Positions 31,045 through 39,172 of a stretch of DNA of 64,000 nucleotides are shown piece after piece. The position numbers and the translations under genes were made by a program. Under the pieces are notes generated by a model. That model had not been told where the DNA came from. It saw nothing but the letters and a program-made list of their open reading frames with translations, and did not search any database. Every line of letters begins with the position of its first letter. Position 1 is the first letter of the stretch. The DNA is from Pseudoalteromonas sp. OOF1S-7 (GTDB taxonomy: Bacteria > Pseudomonadota > Gammaproteobacteria > Enterobacterales > Alteromonadaceae): NCBI RefSeq assembly GCF_022347765.1, contig NZ_JAKRFZ010000004.1:124001-188000 (forward strand). Reading direction: 5' to 3'.

Positions 31045-32193
31045 CTAATTGAGGATCAATGCATGACTGGTTTGGGCAACCCCCGGGTAATCATCTTCCG
31101 GGAGCATCTCCGCCAGCTCAGCAAGACGCTCACCCAGTTCATGTAAGCTATTCGCGGAGACATTGATATGGCCCATTTTTCGTCCCGGTTTGGCAGTCTT
31201 ACCATACCAATGGCTGGTAACACCGCTCACGTTCAAGACGTCCGCCGGAATATGCGTCTGTCCCAGGACGTTGATCATGGCCGTTGGTCTAACAAGGCTG
31301 GTATCACCAATAGGTAAACCAGCGACTGCGCGAATATGGTTTTCAAACTGACTGACATGACACCCCTGTTGCGTCCAGTGGCCTGAATTGTGCACGCGCG
31401 GCGCAATTTCATTGACCAGCAAGGTGCCGCCGACATCAAAAAACTCTATTGCAAGTACCCCAACGTAATCTAACTCACTGGCAATGGCTGAGAATGCGGT
31501 CTCTGCTTGCGCCTGAATCGTTGACTTTTCCATACCCGCTACGGATAGCGTCAGTACACCATTGGTGTGCTGGTTTTCAGTCAATGGATAGATCCGGCAT
31601 TGGCCGTTACGGTCTCGCACGCCAATAATAGACACTTCTCTGTCGAACGGGATCATTTGCTCCGCAATAATTGCGTGAGGTGTGGTCTCGGTACCAGCCA
31701 CTAAAAACTCAGACATTTCCTGCCAGATAGCATCCACTTCGTCGTCGTGCTTTACGCGCCACTGACCTTTACCGTCATAGCCAGCCTGGCAGGTTTTGAC
31801 AACAAGTGGCTTACCGAGCTTTTCGATAGCAGCCAGGAAATGTGATTTTTCGGTGATTAACGCATAGGGCGCACAGGCGACCTGGGCTTTTTCCAGTAAT
31901 GCTTTTTCTTTGGCACGGTCACCGCCGGTCAAAATCGCTTCTGCTCCGGGATAGAACTTACCGCTTTGCTGACATACAGATAGCACGTCAGCAGGAATAT
32001 GCTCAAACTCTGCAGTAATCGCATCCACACCCGCGATGGCGAGTTCAAGTGTGGCAGTGTGAGATTCAAACGTAACCGGATTAATCACTTGCTGAGTGGC
32101 AACATCGTAGGCAGAGATCTGGATATCTAAGTGCGTGGCAGACAAGCTCATCATACGAGCTAACTGGCCTGCGCCTAAAACTAATACTTTCAT
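31045..32193 (-). CDS. purK: N5-carboxyaminoimidazole ribonucleotide synthase PurK
   Basis: ATP-grasp enzyme of purine synthesis that carboxylates AIR to N5-CAIR. The 382 residues start MKVLVLGAGQLARMMSLSA and contain FEHIPADVL, LVVKTCQAGYDGKGQWRV, the metal-binding GVLAIEFFDVGGTLLVNEIAPRVHNSGHWT and a C-terminal domain ending ALILN. It follows purE by two bases, forming the standard purEK unit. Confidence 0.95.
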   Translation of the reverse strand: MKVLVLGAGQLARMMSLSATHLDIQISAYDVATQQVINPVTFESHTATLELAIAGVDAITAEFEHIPADVLSVCQQSGKFYPGAEAILTGGDRAKEKALLEKAQVACAPYALITEKSHFLAAIEKLGKPLVVKTCQAGYDGKGQWRVKHDDEVDAIWQEMSEFLVAGTETTPHAIIAEQMIPFDREVSIIGVRDRNGQCRIYPLTENQHTNGVLTLSVAGMEKSTIQAQAETAFSAIASELDYVGVLAIEFFDVGGTLLVNEIAPRVHNSGHWTQQGCHVSQFENHIRAVAGLPIGDTSLVRPTAMINVLGQTHIPADVLNVSGVTSHWYGKTAKPGRKMGHINVSANSLHELGERLAELAEMLPEDDYPGVAQTSHALILN

Positions 32194-32195
32194 TA

Positions 32196-32678
32196 CTACT
32201 CTGCTGGGTTAGGGTTAGCCAGAATGGTGTCAGTTTGTGCCTTACGGAAGGCTTCAACCTTTTCGAAAATGTCACTTTGCTGACAACCCAATATTTGTGC
32301 GGCCAGTAAGCCTGCATTTGCAGCACCAGCATCACCAATGGCCAGTGTACCTACCGCCACCCCTTTCGGCATTTGGCAGATAGACAACAGTGAGTCTACC
32401 CCATTAAGTGTTTTAGACTTAACAGGCACGCCCAGTACAGGCAGGCTGGTAAATGCTGCGGCCATACCAGGTAAATGTGCCGCACCGCCGGCACCAGCAA
32501 TAATGACTTTAATACCACGCTCAGCGGCTGAGGATGCGTAGTCAGCTAACAATTGAGGTGTACGGTGCGCAGAGACGACTTTTGTTTCGTATTCAATACC
32601 GAATTTATCCAACATTTCTGCAGCGTGTTGCATTGTAGGCCAATCGGACTTAGAGCCCATAATGATGCCAACCGTCAT
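32196..32678 (-). CDS. purE: N5-CAIR mutase PurE
   Basis: Converts N5-CAIR to 4-carboxy-AIR in purine biosynthesis. 160 residues with the class I PurE motifs [13 protein letters not shown] near the start, SAHRTPQLL and [16 protein letters not shown]. It directly precedes purK, the normal order for this operon. Confidence 0.96.
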   Translation of the reverse strand: MTVGIIMGSKSDWPTMQHAAEMLDKFGIEYETKVVSAHRTPQLLADYASSAAERGIKVIIAGAGGAAHLPGMAAAFTSLPVLGVPVKSKTLNGVDSLLSICQMPKGVAVGTLAIGDAGAANAGLLAAQILGCQQSDIFEKVEAFRKAQTDTILANPNPAE

Positions 32679-32796
32679 AATTATTCCTCAGTTTAAATTG
32701 AACGATTTAAGCGCAGTTTTTTGGGGTATGCGCCAACTTCAGGCGTATTATACCCAAGTGGCGCTTCAAAGCGAATCGACATTTCTGCTGAGTAGA

Positions 32797-33006
32797 TTAA
32801 ACAGGATTGTTGTCTGCCACGGCAATCACTGACTGCCTGTTACAGGCCTTGCGCCAATGATAGAAAAACGCCTCAGGCCCCAAAATAAAGAATAGTATCG
32901 CCAAACCTCCGGGCACCAGAACTGCTTTGAGTACGGGGCCGAGGACATAGCTGTAAAAAATAATGAATGGGATAAACAAAATATAACCAAAAAATCGCTG
33001 CAACAT
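32797..33006 (-). CDS. Small membrane protein, TetR-controlled
   Basis: 69 residues with two or more hydrophobic helices (FFGYILFIPFIIFYSYVLG and VPGGLAILFFILG) and a short basic tail. It has an AAGGAGG Shine-Dalgarno five bases before the ATG. Its promoter carries two perfect palindromes and it is divergent from the tetR gene at 33229, so it is the obvious target of that repressor. Function is not recognised; a small efflux or envelope-stress role would be a guess. Confidence 0.75.
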   Translation of the reverse strand: MLQRFFGYILFIPFIIFYSYVLGPVLKAVLVPGGLAILFFILGPEAFFYHWRKACNRQSVIAVADNNPV

Positions 33007-33024
33007 ATAGCCTCCTTAACAATA

Positions 33025-33067
33025 TTGAGCGCGCTCATATTATTAATTGAGCGCGCTCAATTGTCAA
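33025..33067 (-). promoter_or_regulatory. Promoter with twin TetR-type operators
   Basis: TTGACA (33067-33062), 17-bp spacer and AATAAT (33044-33039), a near-consensus promoter on the minus strand. AATTGAGCGCGCTCAATT (33045-33062) fills the spacer exactly; TTGAGCGCGCTCA (33025-33037) lies just past the -10. Palindrome centres are 22 bp apart, about two helical turns. Confidence 0.85.
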
Positions 33068-33196
33068 TGAATACCGATAGTTGAAGTGGCTGGCTTAATA
33101 TGAAAAGGCAAACACTCATTTTGAATCAGTTAGTTACTTAAAAATATATGGCGATTCAAAAGCGCCATTACATGTTAAGGCTCCTTCATATCGTGG

Positions 33197-33202
33197 TATA
33201 AT
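33197..33202 (+). promoter_or_regulatory. -10 element of the tetR gene
   Basis: A perfect TATAAT 27 bases before the tetR ATG. It is about 135 bases away from the palindrome pair, so the pair controls the divergent gene rather than this promoter. Confidence 0.6.
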
Positions 33203-33228
33203 GCTGAAAACGGTTAGGCTGGAAATCA

Positions 33229-33750
33229 ATGAAAAAAAGCGAAAAAACCAAGCAACAGATCCTGGATGAGAGCTGGCAACTGTTTATCGAAAACGGCTAC
33301 AAAGAAACCTCTACCCGTCAGATTGCAACAGCTGCGGGCGTTGCAGTGGGTACTGTCTTCAGCCACTTTCCCAATAAAATTGATATTCTCAAAACAGCGA
33401 TGCATCAGCGCATAGATACGGTGATTGAACAAGCAGGTAGTACTGATCAGCATCACTCCGCACGCCTTAAGTTACGTCACTATGCAGGCCACCTGTTCTC
33501 GTTTTACTTGCAACACAGAGAGTTTAGTCAGGCACTAATGAGTGATTTACTGTGGCACCAAGCCTATTTTGCTGATCAGATAGCGTTGTTCAAACGGCGC
33601 CTGTTCGCCGAGCAAGAATATGATGATACAAAAGCAGCTGTCATGATGGATTGTTACTTTATGACTCTAATACAAGGCTTGTCCGACCCTGCCTCCTGTA
33701 AAGAAAGTATGTTACGAGTTCTTACGAATAAGCTGACATTATTGTATTAG
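33229..33750 (+). CDS. TetR family regulator
   Basis: 173 residues with an N-terminal TetR helix-turn-helix (about residues 5-50): KTKQQILDESWQLFIENGYKET and RQIATAAGVAVGTVFSHFPNKIDIL. The rest is an all-helical ligand/dimer domain. It is divergent from the small membrane protein gene whose promoter carries twin palindromes and is the likely binder of them. The ligand is unknown. Confidence 0.9.
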   Translation: MKKSEKTKQQILDESWQLFIENGYKETSTRQIATAAGVAVGTVFSHFPNKIDILKTAMHQRIDTVIEQAGSTDQHHSARLKLRHYAGHLFSFYLQHREFSQALMSDLLWHQAYFADQIALFKRRLFAEQEYDDTKAAVMMDCYFMTLIQGLSDPASCKESMLRVLTNKLTLLY

Positions 33751-33823
33751 TTAATATTGTATGATGTGTTCTTTTTAGGATGAAAGAAAAGGCAGAACAC
33801 CTTGCATGTCCTGCCCGCTTTTA

Positions 33824-35437
33824 CTAACTGTGTTTGATTGACAACTCTGACGTTACAGCGTTTGATGTTTCAAGATGCCAGATGCTACCCGGCTCGTTCG
33901 CTGTTGCTCTGCGTGTCACACACACTGACATCCACCAGAACATAAGCGCAAAAACGAGTGCCATGACTTCAATCATCAGAGTTCCCAGACTATTTGGTGT
34001 CCATAAGTTTAGCGCCGGAACAGCACCTGCCAGCACAGAAGTGGCAGGTACCACCACACAAAGCAGCGCCAGCACCTTCAGAGCGTTAATCGCTGTTTTT
34101 GCCGGACCATAAACAAAAGCACTTATCAGTACACAAGAAAAACACGCGTAATAAACAAACATGTAAGCCTGATTGATATTGACAGGAGTCAGAGTCAACC
34201 ATTTATTGCTGGCAAATATGGCAGCCACTCCTGTTAGTGCCCCAAGACTGATACCAACCGTCAGCGCCCCCATAATACGATAGGAACGATGCTGTTGCAT
34301 GCCCTTGCGACGCCTTTTCTCCAGCCAAAGTATGTTGCCGGAATAGAACAAGCAAGCCCCCGCAATCCCCATCAAAAAGTAAGCCCAGCGAACGAGGTCG
34401 CCGCCGTAGCTACCAAAGTGCAACCCAAAGAAACTCGACACTAGTCGCGCCCAAACGGTTTGCTCTGGATTTGCCACACTGGACGAGACGACTTCTAGCG
34501 TATAGGGGTTAATAAAGATAAAATCATTCAGCGCCCCCCTTGCAATTTCACCCTCGTTAGCAACATCAATAGTGGCAAATGCAGAGGGTTTATTAAGATT
34601 ACTTAGCTTTATCTGAGCCACCTGGTAGCCAGGCGCATGAGACTCGGCCAAAGCGATCAGCTCACTCACTTTAGGCAGGTCCGCAATGTTACGCTCTACC
34701 TGCGATGGTGCACTACGTGGAAATAACGGTTTATCGCCATATATCTGAGCCAAAGTGCCATAAAGAATGTCATGAAAAGCGAACACACAAACCGTAAACG
34801 CGATGACAACATGAAACGGCAAACTGGCTATGCCAAGTAAATTATGTCCGTCAAGCCAAAACCGTTTTCTTTCTCCCTGATCACGAACAGCCAAAAACCG
34901 CTTTACCAGTGTTGGTAATAAAAAAATGACGCCCGATACCAGGGCCAGGAAATACAAACCGGCGGCAATACCAAGTACAAAAACACCAGCTTGCGTATGC
35001 CCGATTTCGCCGCCGATCCCCGCTGTACGATGCAACATATCGAGTAACGCTGATAAACTGTTTACGGGCACCAACTCAGTAATCAGCTGTTCGTTATCAT
35101 CCAGAGTTGCATGCCAACGCATATCATCCAGCCGCAAACCGCGAGGAGAACCCTGTTCATACCAACTCACCGGAGACTGAGCATCCGTGAAATGTAGGGC
35201 AACACTATCGCTGGCTTTTGGGTATTCCTGTAAAACCTTATCTAGCAAGGCATCGTAGCGATCTGTATCAATAGCAGCCATTTGATGCGCCGCGGGCGTT
35301 GCCCAGCGGTCAATTTCAGGAGCAAACATGGTCAGGGCGCCTGCGAAGAAACCAATAAACAGCAATAAACTGGATGTTATCCCAGTCCAGGTGTGTAAAC
35401 TTTGGTAGGTTTTCAGAATATCTGCTCTGACTTTCAT
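33824..35437 (-). CDS. PepSY-associated membrane protein (iron-type)
   Basis: About 537 residues from ATG 35437 with AAGGGGG nine bases upstream; an upstream in-frame extension to 35503 is rejected. Four or more membrane segments and periplasmic PepSY-like regions are seen, with the family start LKTYQSLHTWTGITSSLLLFIGFFAGALT and a second part VSSFFGLHFGSYGGDLVRWAYFLMGIAG. Proteins of this kind often lie in siderophore or haem loci and may reduce or move iron. It overlaps the DUF3649 gene by four bases (ATGA). Confidence 0.83.
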   Translation of the reverse strand: MKVRADILKTYQSLHTWTGITSSLLLFIGFFAGALTMFAPEIDRWATPAAHQMAAIDTDRYDALLDKVLQEYPKASDSVALHFTDAQSPVSWYEQGSPRGLRLDDMRWHATLDDNEQLITELVPVNSLSALLDMLHRTAGIGGEIGHTQAGVFVLGIAAGLYFLALVSGVIFLLPTLVKRFLAVRDQGERKRFWLDGHNLLGIASLPFHVVIAFTVCVFAFHDILYGTLAQIYGDKPLFPRSAPSQVERNIADLPKVSELIALAESHAPGYQVAQIKLSNLNKPSAFATIDVANEGEIARGALNDFIFINPYTLEVVSSSVANPEQTVWARLVSSFFGLHFGSYGGDLVRWAYFLMGIAGACLFYSGNILWLEKRRRKGMQQHRSYRIMGALTVGISLGALTGVAAIFASNKWLTLTPVNINQAYMFVYYACFSCVLISAFVYGPAKTAINALKVLALLCVVVPATSVLAGAVPALNLWTPNSLGTLMIEVMALVFALMFWWMSVCVTRRATANEPGSIWHLETSNAVTSELSIKHS

Positions 35438-35745
35438 AACAGCCCCCTTAAAATTGCTAAAACGCCATAACCAGCAGCACTTGCAGACAACAAGCAGAGC
35501 CAAGCCTGAGCCCCACTTCTAAACAAGTAAGTAAAACTCATCACCAGTAACCAAATTGGTACACTCAGCCACATATTAAACTGGGTCTTCCATAACAGCT
35601 CAGTGTCACTTAACGAAGCAGTCAGCCCGGAAGGACCAAACCAGGCAAACAATCCTATAATTGAGAAGCTCAACAGTCCGCCGCCAATTATCCCTGCCAG
35701 CGTTTTACTCAGCCAGTCGGGTTGTATCGGAGTATAATTTTTCAT
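35434..35745 (-). CDS. DUF3649-like iron-associated membrane protein
   Basis: 103 residues with three membrane segments: LAGIIGGGLLSFSIIGLFAW, MWLSVPIWLLVMSFTYLF and LLSASAAGYGVLAIL. The pattern GG...S...G.......S...W.S and the position between a DUF3325-like and PepSY gene agree with the DUF3649 iron-uptake accessory proteins. It overlaps both neighbours (TAATG before, ATGA after). Confidence 0.65.
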   Translation of the reverse strand: MKNYTPIQPDWLSKTLAGIIGGGLLSFSIIGLFAWFGPSGLTASLSDTELLWKTQFNMWLSVPIWLLVMSFTYLFRSGAQAWLCLLSASAAGYGVLAILRGLL

Positions 35746-35999
35746 TATTTACCTCTGCTCACCACAACCAACAAAGGAATACATATCAGCGACAGCATGA
35801 TGACCATCATGCAGATAAACAAGCTGACAGGTATACTTAAACTGTTGTTGAACCCAATGAATGCAGCAACAAACAAAAGGCAAGCAATGGTGCGCCAGCC
35901 TTTCTTAATTTGCTTTTTTAACCAGCGCTGGTTCTTATTACTAAGATAAATAACAATAGTCCCTGCGATTAGTAGCAGAACTAGTATTGAAGTAAGCAC
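35745..35999 (-). CDS. DUF3325-like small membrane protein
   Basis: 84 residues with three hydrophobic segments, GTG start with GGGAG upstream. YLSNKNQRWLKKQIKKGWRT is a basic loop between helices 1 and 2, as in DUF3325 proteins that accompany PepSY and DUF3649 in iron loci. First gene of the three; a Fur box lies 57 bases before its start. Confidence 0.6.
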   Translation of the reverse strand: MLTSILVLLLIAGTIVIYLSNKNQRWLKKQIKKGWRTIACLLFVAAFIGFNNSLSIPVSLFICMMVIMLSLICIPLLVVVSRGK

Positions 36000-36037
36000 T
36001 TTCCACTCCCTGTTATTGCGTAAAAACGATCCTGTAC

Positions 36038-36043
36038 ATTATA
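36038..36043 (-). promoter_or_regulatory. -10 element of the DUF3325-DUF3649-PepSY operon
   Basis: A perfect TATAAT on the minus strand 39 bases from the GTG start. The -35 region coincides with the Fur box. Confidence 0.6.
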
Positions 36044-36055
36044 CACAAACAGTAT

Positions 36056-36070
36056 TGATAATCACTATTA
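36056..36070 (-). promoter_or_regulatory. Fur box
   Basis: TGATAATCACTATTA matches the 7-1-7 Fur consensus TGATAATNATTATCA at 13 of 15 positions. It covers the -35 region of the iron-type operon promoter, so repression by Fe-loaded Fur is expected. Confidence 0.8.
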
Positions 36071-36097
36071 TTTACTTTTGCTAAAAAGGAATATACG

Positions 36098-36547
36098 TCA
36101 AGTTAGCCAGCGAGTGCGTACCAGATGGTAGCTTCGACCCAGCACGACTAAACAAACCGCACCAGTTAATACAGGGAAAAGCAAAAAGGCCCAGCCCTGC
36201 CCGGTTAACATGATAAATAGCGGATTGGCCCCGGCTGGCGGATGTACCGTTTTACTCAATACCATAAGCATCACAGCCAGCCCTGTTGCGGTCCCTAAAG
36301 AAAGTGGATTCACAGGCACATATGCAACGAACACAACCCCTACCAAAGCCGTAAGGCAATGGCCCGCAATTACGTTGCGAGCTTTAGCAAGCGGGCTGTC
36401 TGGCAGAGCAAAGATCAGCACGCAGGATGCACCAAAAGCCGCCATCAGCAACCAGTGTTGTTGATTGTGATGCCCTATCAAAGCCAATGCGGTAATTGCC
36501 AGCATAGAGCCAATTCCCGCAGATAAAGAAATAATTAAGTTGGTCAT
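36098..36547 (-). CDS. HPP family membrane protein
   Basis: 149 residues from ATG 36547 (MTNLIISLSAGIGSMLA) with GAGGGG just upstream; the frame extending to 36592 is rejected. It has four to five hydrophobic segments and the defining motif KTVHPPAGANPLFIML. Some HPP proteins in cyanobacteria and chloroplasts move nitrite, but the function here is unknown. It is divergent from a TetR gene and has palindromes in the shared region. Confidence 0.85.
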   Translation of the reverse strand: MTNLIISLSAGIGSMLAITALALIGHHNQQHWLLMAAFGASCVLIFALPDSPLAKARNVIAGHCLTALVGVVFVAYVPVNPLSLGTATGLAVMLMVLSKTVHPPAGANPLFIMLTGQGWAFLLFPVLTGAVCLVVLGRSYHLVRTRWLT

Positions 36548-36560
36548 AATCCCCTCATGT

Positions 36561-36600
36561 AGACAGATTGTTCTACCAACTATGGTAGACAATACTGTCT
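36561..36600. promoter_or_regulatory. TetR-type operator pair between hpp gene and tetR
   Basis: AGACAATACTGTCT (36587-36600) is a perfect 5-4-5 palindrome and AGACAGATTGTTCT (36561-36574) a close partial copy, 26 bp centre to centre. TCTACC/GGTAGA form another inverted repeat between them (36572-36589). Confidence 0.65.
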
Positions 36601-36638
36601 CCTCATGTCAAGATATCTAAAAATGTCAGGAGGCGAAT

Positions 36639-37205
36639 ATGTCAGATAAACGCGCGTTGTTGCTGAGTAGTGCATTGGAGCTGTTTTACAATAAAGGGAC
36701 TGGAGCCGTCGGGATCAATGAGATCATTGCTTACAGCGGGGTCGCCAAGAAAACCCTCTATCATCACTTTAGTTCAAAAGATGATCTGATCCTTGCCGCT
36801 TTATCACTACGGGATCAAAGGTACATGCAGTGGCTCGCAGCCAAACTGGCTGATGCGCAAAGTAATGGCGAGCTGATCAGAAAGCTATTTCAAGCTCTGA
36901 ATGACTGGTTCAATAACCGAGCCACCGAGCTTGGCGAGTTCAGAGGGTGCTTTTTTATTAATACCGCGGGTGAATCCGGCGCGCTCAATCTGCAAATTTT
37001 GAACCGCTGTGCCAGTCACAAAGTCGCAGTAAGAAGCCTTATCACAACAAGCCTGCCCCAGCCTAATGACCAGCTGGTAGATGCGCTGTGTTTGCTCAAA
37101 GAAGGCGCAACTACTTCTGCTTTTGTTCAGGGTGATAAACAGGCCGCGTTGCGATGCATAGATATGGCCCTGGCATTCGATACACCAGCGCCCTTTTCTG
37201 TGTAA
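36639..37205 (+). CDS. TetR family regulator
   Basis: 188 residues with an N-terminal TetR DNA-binding domain: KRALLLSSALELFYNKGTGAVGINEIIAYSGVAKKTLYHHFSSKDDLILAAL (about 4-55), then an all-helical domain. The ATG is preceded by CAGGAGG. It faces away from the HPP gene over shared palindromes and most likely controls it and itself. Confidence 0.92.
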   Translation: MSDKRALLLSSALELFYNKGTGAVGINEIIAYSGVAKKTLYHHFSSKDDLILAALSLRDQRYMQWLAAKLADAQSNGELIRKLFQALNDWFNNRATELGEFRGCFFINTAGESGALNLQILNRCASHKVAVRSLITTSLPQPNDQLVDALCLLKEGATTSAFVQGDKQAALRCIDMALAFDTPAPFSV

Positions 37206-37285
37206 TGTAGTGAAATTCAATCCCGCAATCCGGTAAACTATAATCCTGATGATACAATTCATTTAAGAATTACGGCCTTACCACA

Positions 37286-38593
37286 GTGCAACAAGATAAA
37301 TACTTAAAACACGGCGCACTCACGCTCAGTGCGTCCGTTATCATCGGTTTTCTCGTCGATTATGCCTTCAATCTGAGTCTGAGCCGAGCCCTGACAACAC
37401 ATGAATACGGTGACTACAAAGTAGCGTATGCCTATGCCACTATATGTGGCGTATTGGTACTATTGGGTGGAGATCGGGTTGCGCCTAAATTTTTGGCAAA
37501 GCCATTGGCCAACAATCTGCCGAGTCAAGTCGGTGGCTTTGTTGCCTTCTTTAGCAAAATCGCGCTTGTTTTGTCCCTGATAGTCATTTTACTGACCTAT
37601 CTAAGCGGATACCTTCACCTTGGGAGCTGGTCAGCAGATGAGCATCACGCGCTACTTTGGATCTCAGCTGCTATCCCACTGATCGCACTGGGAGCAATAC
37701 TAAGCCGTGTTTTACAAAGCGCTAAAATGCTTGTGTATGCTAATTTACCCTGGCGTATCGTCCTTCCTCTGACCAAAACAGCCGTGGTCCTGGCACTTGC
37801 CACTTTGCTGGAACAAGTACATTTATGGCACGTAATTGCAGCCGGTATTGTGATCCTTGCAGTTATAACAAGCTGGCAACTGAAAGTGCTACAGAGTAAA
37901 AACTTGCTCACATTCTCACCGACGACGCCCGTCAGCAACCAGCCGCAACTTCTCGCAACTTCCATTCCTATGATGCTCGCCATGTTAGTGACCGTCGCCA
38001 TTTCACAACTAGATTTGTATATGCTTGAGCTACTGGCTCTGGAGCATGAAGTAGGACATTATGCCGGCGCTGTGACGACCGCCCACATGATCCCGGTCGC
38101 ACAAGTCAGTGTTATTGCGCTCTTTATCCCCCTGTTAGGACAGGCTTTGGAAAAAGGGGAAGAGCAGGCCGAGCATATCTTGTGGCGAGGTCAAAGAATC
38201 ATGATTGCCATCGTCTTAGTGCTTTCAGGTGGATTATTTATCACCGGTTCACACTTACTGCAACTCTTTGGTGAAGACTTCTTCACCGCAAGTGACGCAT
38301 TGCACTATCTGATCCTCGGCTCCTGTTTTTGGGCCGTAACGGCGTTTATTTCGACCTGGTTGCAATATACAGGAAAAGGCAAGTATGTTGTGGTTATTGG
38401 GTTATTGACACTCGCTACGGATGCACTTTTAAACTGGCTGCTTATTCCCTTGCATGGCATTACAGGCGCAGCGATTTCTACCTGTGTTGCACTTTCACTC
38501 GCTTCAGTTCTGACCTGGTCAACGTTCTTATTATTTAAAAAACGTGTACTGATCAACGGCAATGCGCGCTCTGCTCAGCCCGGTAATCGCTAA
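37286..38593 (+). CDS. Wzx-type polysaccharide/oligosaccharide flippase
   Basis: 435-residue inner-membrane protein with about 12 to 14 helices, GTG start. SLSRALTTHEYGDYKVAYAYA is the typical N-terminal loop of the MVF/Wzx group, and FGEDFFTASDALHYLIL the corresponding C-terminal loop. Such proteins flip lipid-linked glycans. No glycosyltransferase cluster is nearby, so this is an isolated copy. Confidence 0.8.
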   Translation: MQQDKYLKHGALTLSASVIIGFLVDYAFNLSLSRALTTHEYGDYKVAYAYATICGVLVLLGGDRVAPKFLAKPLANNLPSQVGGFVAFFSKIALVLSLIVILLTYLSGYLHLGSWSADEHHALLWISAAIPLIALGAILSRVLQSAKMLVYANLPWRIVLPLTKTAVVLALATLLEQVHLWHVIAAGIVILAVITSWQLKVLQSKNLLTFSPTTPVSNQPQLLATSIPMMLAMLVTVAISQLDLYMLELLALEHEVGHYAGAVTTAHMIPVAQVSVIALFIPLLGQALEKGEEQAEHILWRGQRIMIAIVLVLSGGLFITGSHLLQLFGEDFFTASDALHYLILGSCFWAVTAFISTWLQYTGKGKYVVVIGLLTLATDALLNWLLIPLHGITGAAISTCVALSLASVLTWSTFLLFKKRVLINGNARSAQPGNR

Positions 38594-38712
38594 TTTCATG
38601 GTGATCGTCGATTATTTGTTAAAATAATTGACACAATCTGTACCCTTTTGTAATTTTAATCTACCTGCTAGTTTGCGGGTAGGACCAACTAAAAACAATA
38701 ATAAGGAAAATT

Positions 38713-39108
38713 ATGAAACAACAAGTAAAACAAAGCGCTGTGTTCATTGTGATGTTGCTACTGGGGTTGTGCCTGGGTATCACACTAAAATTTGGCTACA
38801 ACAAGTTATCCTACCACCCAAATATCATGACATTGGATACATCTGCCCATTATGAGGGTACCGATAAGCCCGTAATTCTTTATACCACGCACTGGTGCCA
38901 ATACTGTAAACAGGTTCAAAGTTATCTTAATCAGCATAATGTTGAATACCTAAGCAGAGACATAGAATCTAATGACCAGAAAATAAACTCTCTGTTTAAT
39001 AGCTTGCAGCGCGCTGATATACCGCAAATTATTATTGGAAACAAAGTTATTGCTGGTACCAACCTGAGTATTGTAGAAGCAGCACTACAGGAGCAATCCT
39101 TCCTCTAA
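38713..39108 (+). CDS. Membrane-anchored glutaredoxin-like protein
   Basis: 131 residues: an N-terminal anchor helix (AVFIVMLLLGLCLGITL) and a glutaredoxin domain from ~50. The redox centre is Cys62-x-x-Cys65 in YTTHWCQYCKQV, and the cis-proline loop ADIPQIIIGNKVIAG is present. Orientation implies a thiol-disulfide role at the membrane, probably on the periplasmic side. Confidence 0.85.
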   Translation: MKQQVKQSAVFIVMLLLGLCLGITLKFGYNKLSYHPNIMTLDTSAHYEGTDKPVILYTTHWCQYCKQVQSYLNQHNVEYLSRDIESNDQKINSLFNSLQRADIPQIIIGNKVIAGTNLSIVEAALQEQSFL

Positions 39109-39172
39109 CTCTCCCTCGCAAGGCGAATACCTAATACGTAGACGCCTTCTCTTTGTTGCGCTATCTTAAAAA

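Noticed and set aside
32679..32760. PurR box upstream of purE
   Set aside because: No sequence close to the PurR consensus was found, only a hairpin with internal loop around 32725-32757.
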